Of a stretch of 11,883 bases of DNA, positions 11,859 to 11,883 are shown piece by piece (the stretch's first letter is position 1; each line of letters opens with the position of its first letter). The notes under the pieces are model-generated. The model saw only the letters and a program-made list of their open reading frames with translations. It was not told the origin of the DNA and did no database searches. The translations under genes were made by a program, and so were the position numbers. Source of the DNA: Actinomycetota bacterium (GTDB lineage Bacteria > Actinomycetota > Actinomycetes > S36-B12 > CAIYMF01); contig WLOZ01000027.1 of assembly GCA_009699025.1 (NCBI GenBank), positions 1 through 11,883 on the forward strand, read 5' to 3'.

Positions 11859-11883
11859 TCGGCTCTCCCGATCGATTCGCCCG

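Overview
The window looks like high-GC actinobacterial chromosome interrupted by a small integrated phage-like element. The Actinomycetota assignment rests on a WhiB-type gene, GC-rich codon use, frequent GTG starts and hairpin terminators without T-tracts. I cannot name a genus.

Left chromosomal flank (1-2174): the first codons of a leftward exported-protein gene, a divergent promoter region with a 20-bp palindrome, a branched-chain-type ABC substrate-binding lipoprotein with a 19-bp-stem terminator, and an AlkB-like dioxygenase. Right flank (10155-11883): a tRNA-Val(CAC) gene, an FkbM-type methyltransferase whose stop codon lies inside the tRNA, and a PabC-like PLP enzyme, all on the minus strand.

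Between two identical 80-bp direct repeats (2175-2254 and 10100-10179) lies a 7.9-kb element. The repeats contain the last 25 nt of the tRNA-Val gene, so the insertion is at the 3' end of the tRNA and leaves it whole. In order the element carries: a tyrosine integrase; an operator-like palindrome and folded leader; an excisionase-like HTH protein; a ParB-HTH-DNA methyltransferase; a small unknown gene; a phage replication-type protein with internal 12-bp repeats; WhiB; a zinc-knuckle peptide; a zinc-finger, possibly TerS-like, protein; two unknown small genes; an HK97-fold major capsid protein; a strong terminator; a repeat array; and a last small Cys/His protein. From the excisionase (3758) to the capsid gene (8962) nearly every stop overlaps the next start, so it reads as one coupled transcript. 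No large terminase, portal, protease or tail gene is present. This suggests a capsid-encoding satellite or phiRv1/phiRv2-like element that depends on a helper phage, although decay of a prophage is not excluded.

The most unusual part is 9198-9780. Five 36-bp direct repeats, identical except for one base, are separated by 27-28-bp spacers in a CRISPR-like geometry with no cas genes. Three of the four spacers contain perfect palindromes of 18, 18 and 24 bp. The same three palindrome types occur in the same order in the 290 bp upstream, the third inside a fragment of a ParB/HTH-like coding sequence. The intact ParB-methyltransferase gene has its own different 26-bp palindrome at the equivalent linker position. 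This points to a system that collects or uses linker palindromes of ParB/HTH genes. Its function (decoy operators, cassette donors, guide RNA, or a partition or packaging site) cannot be decided from the sequence.
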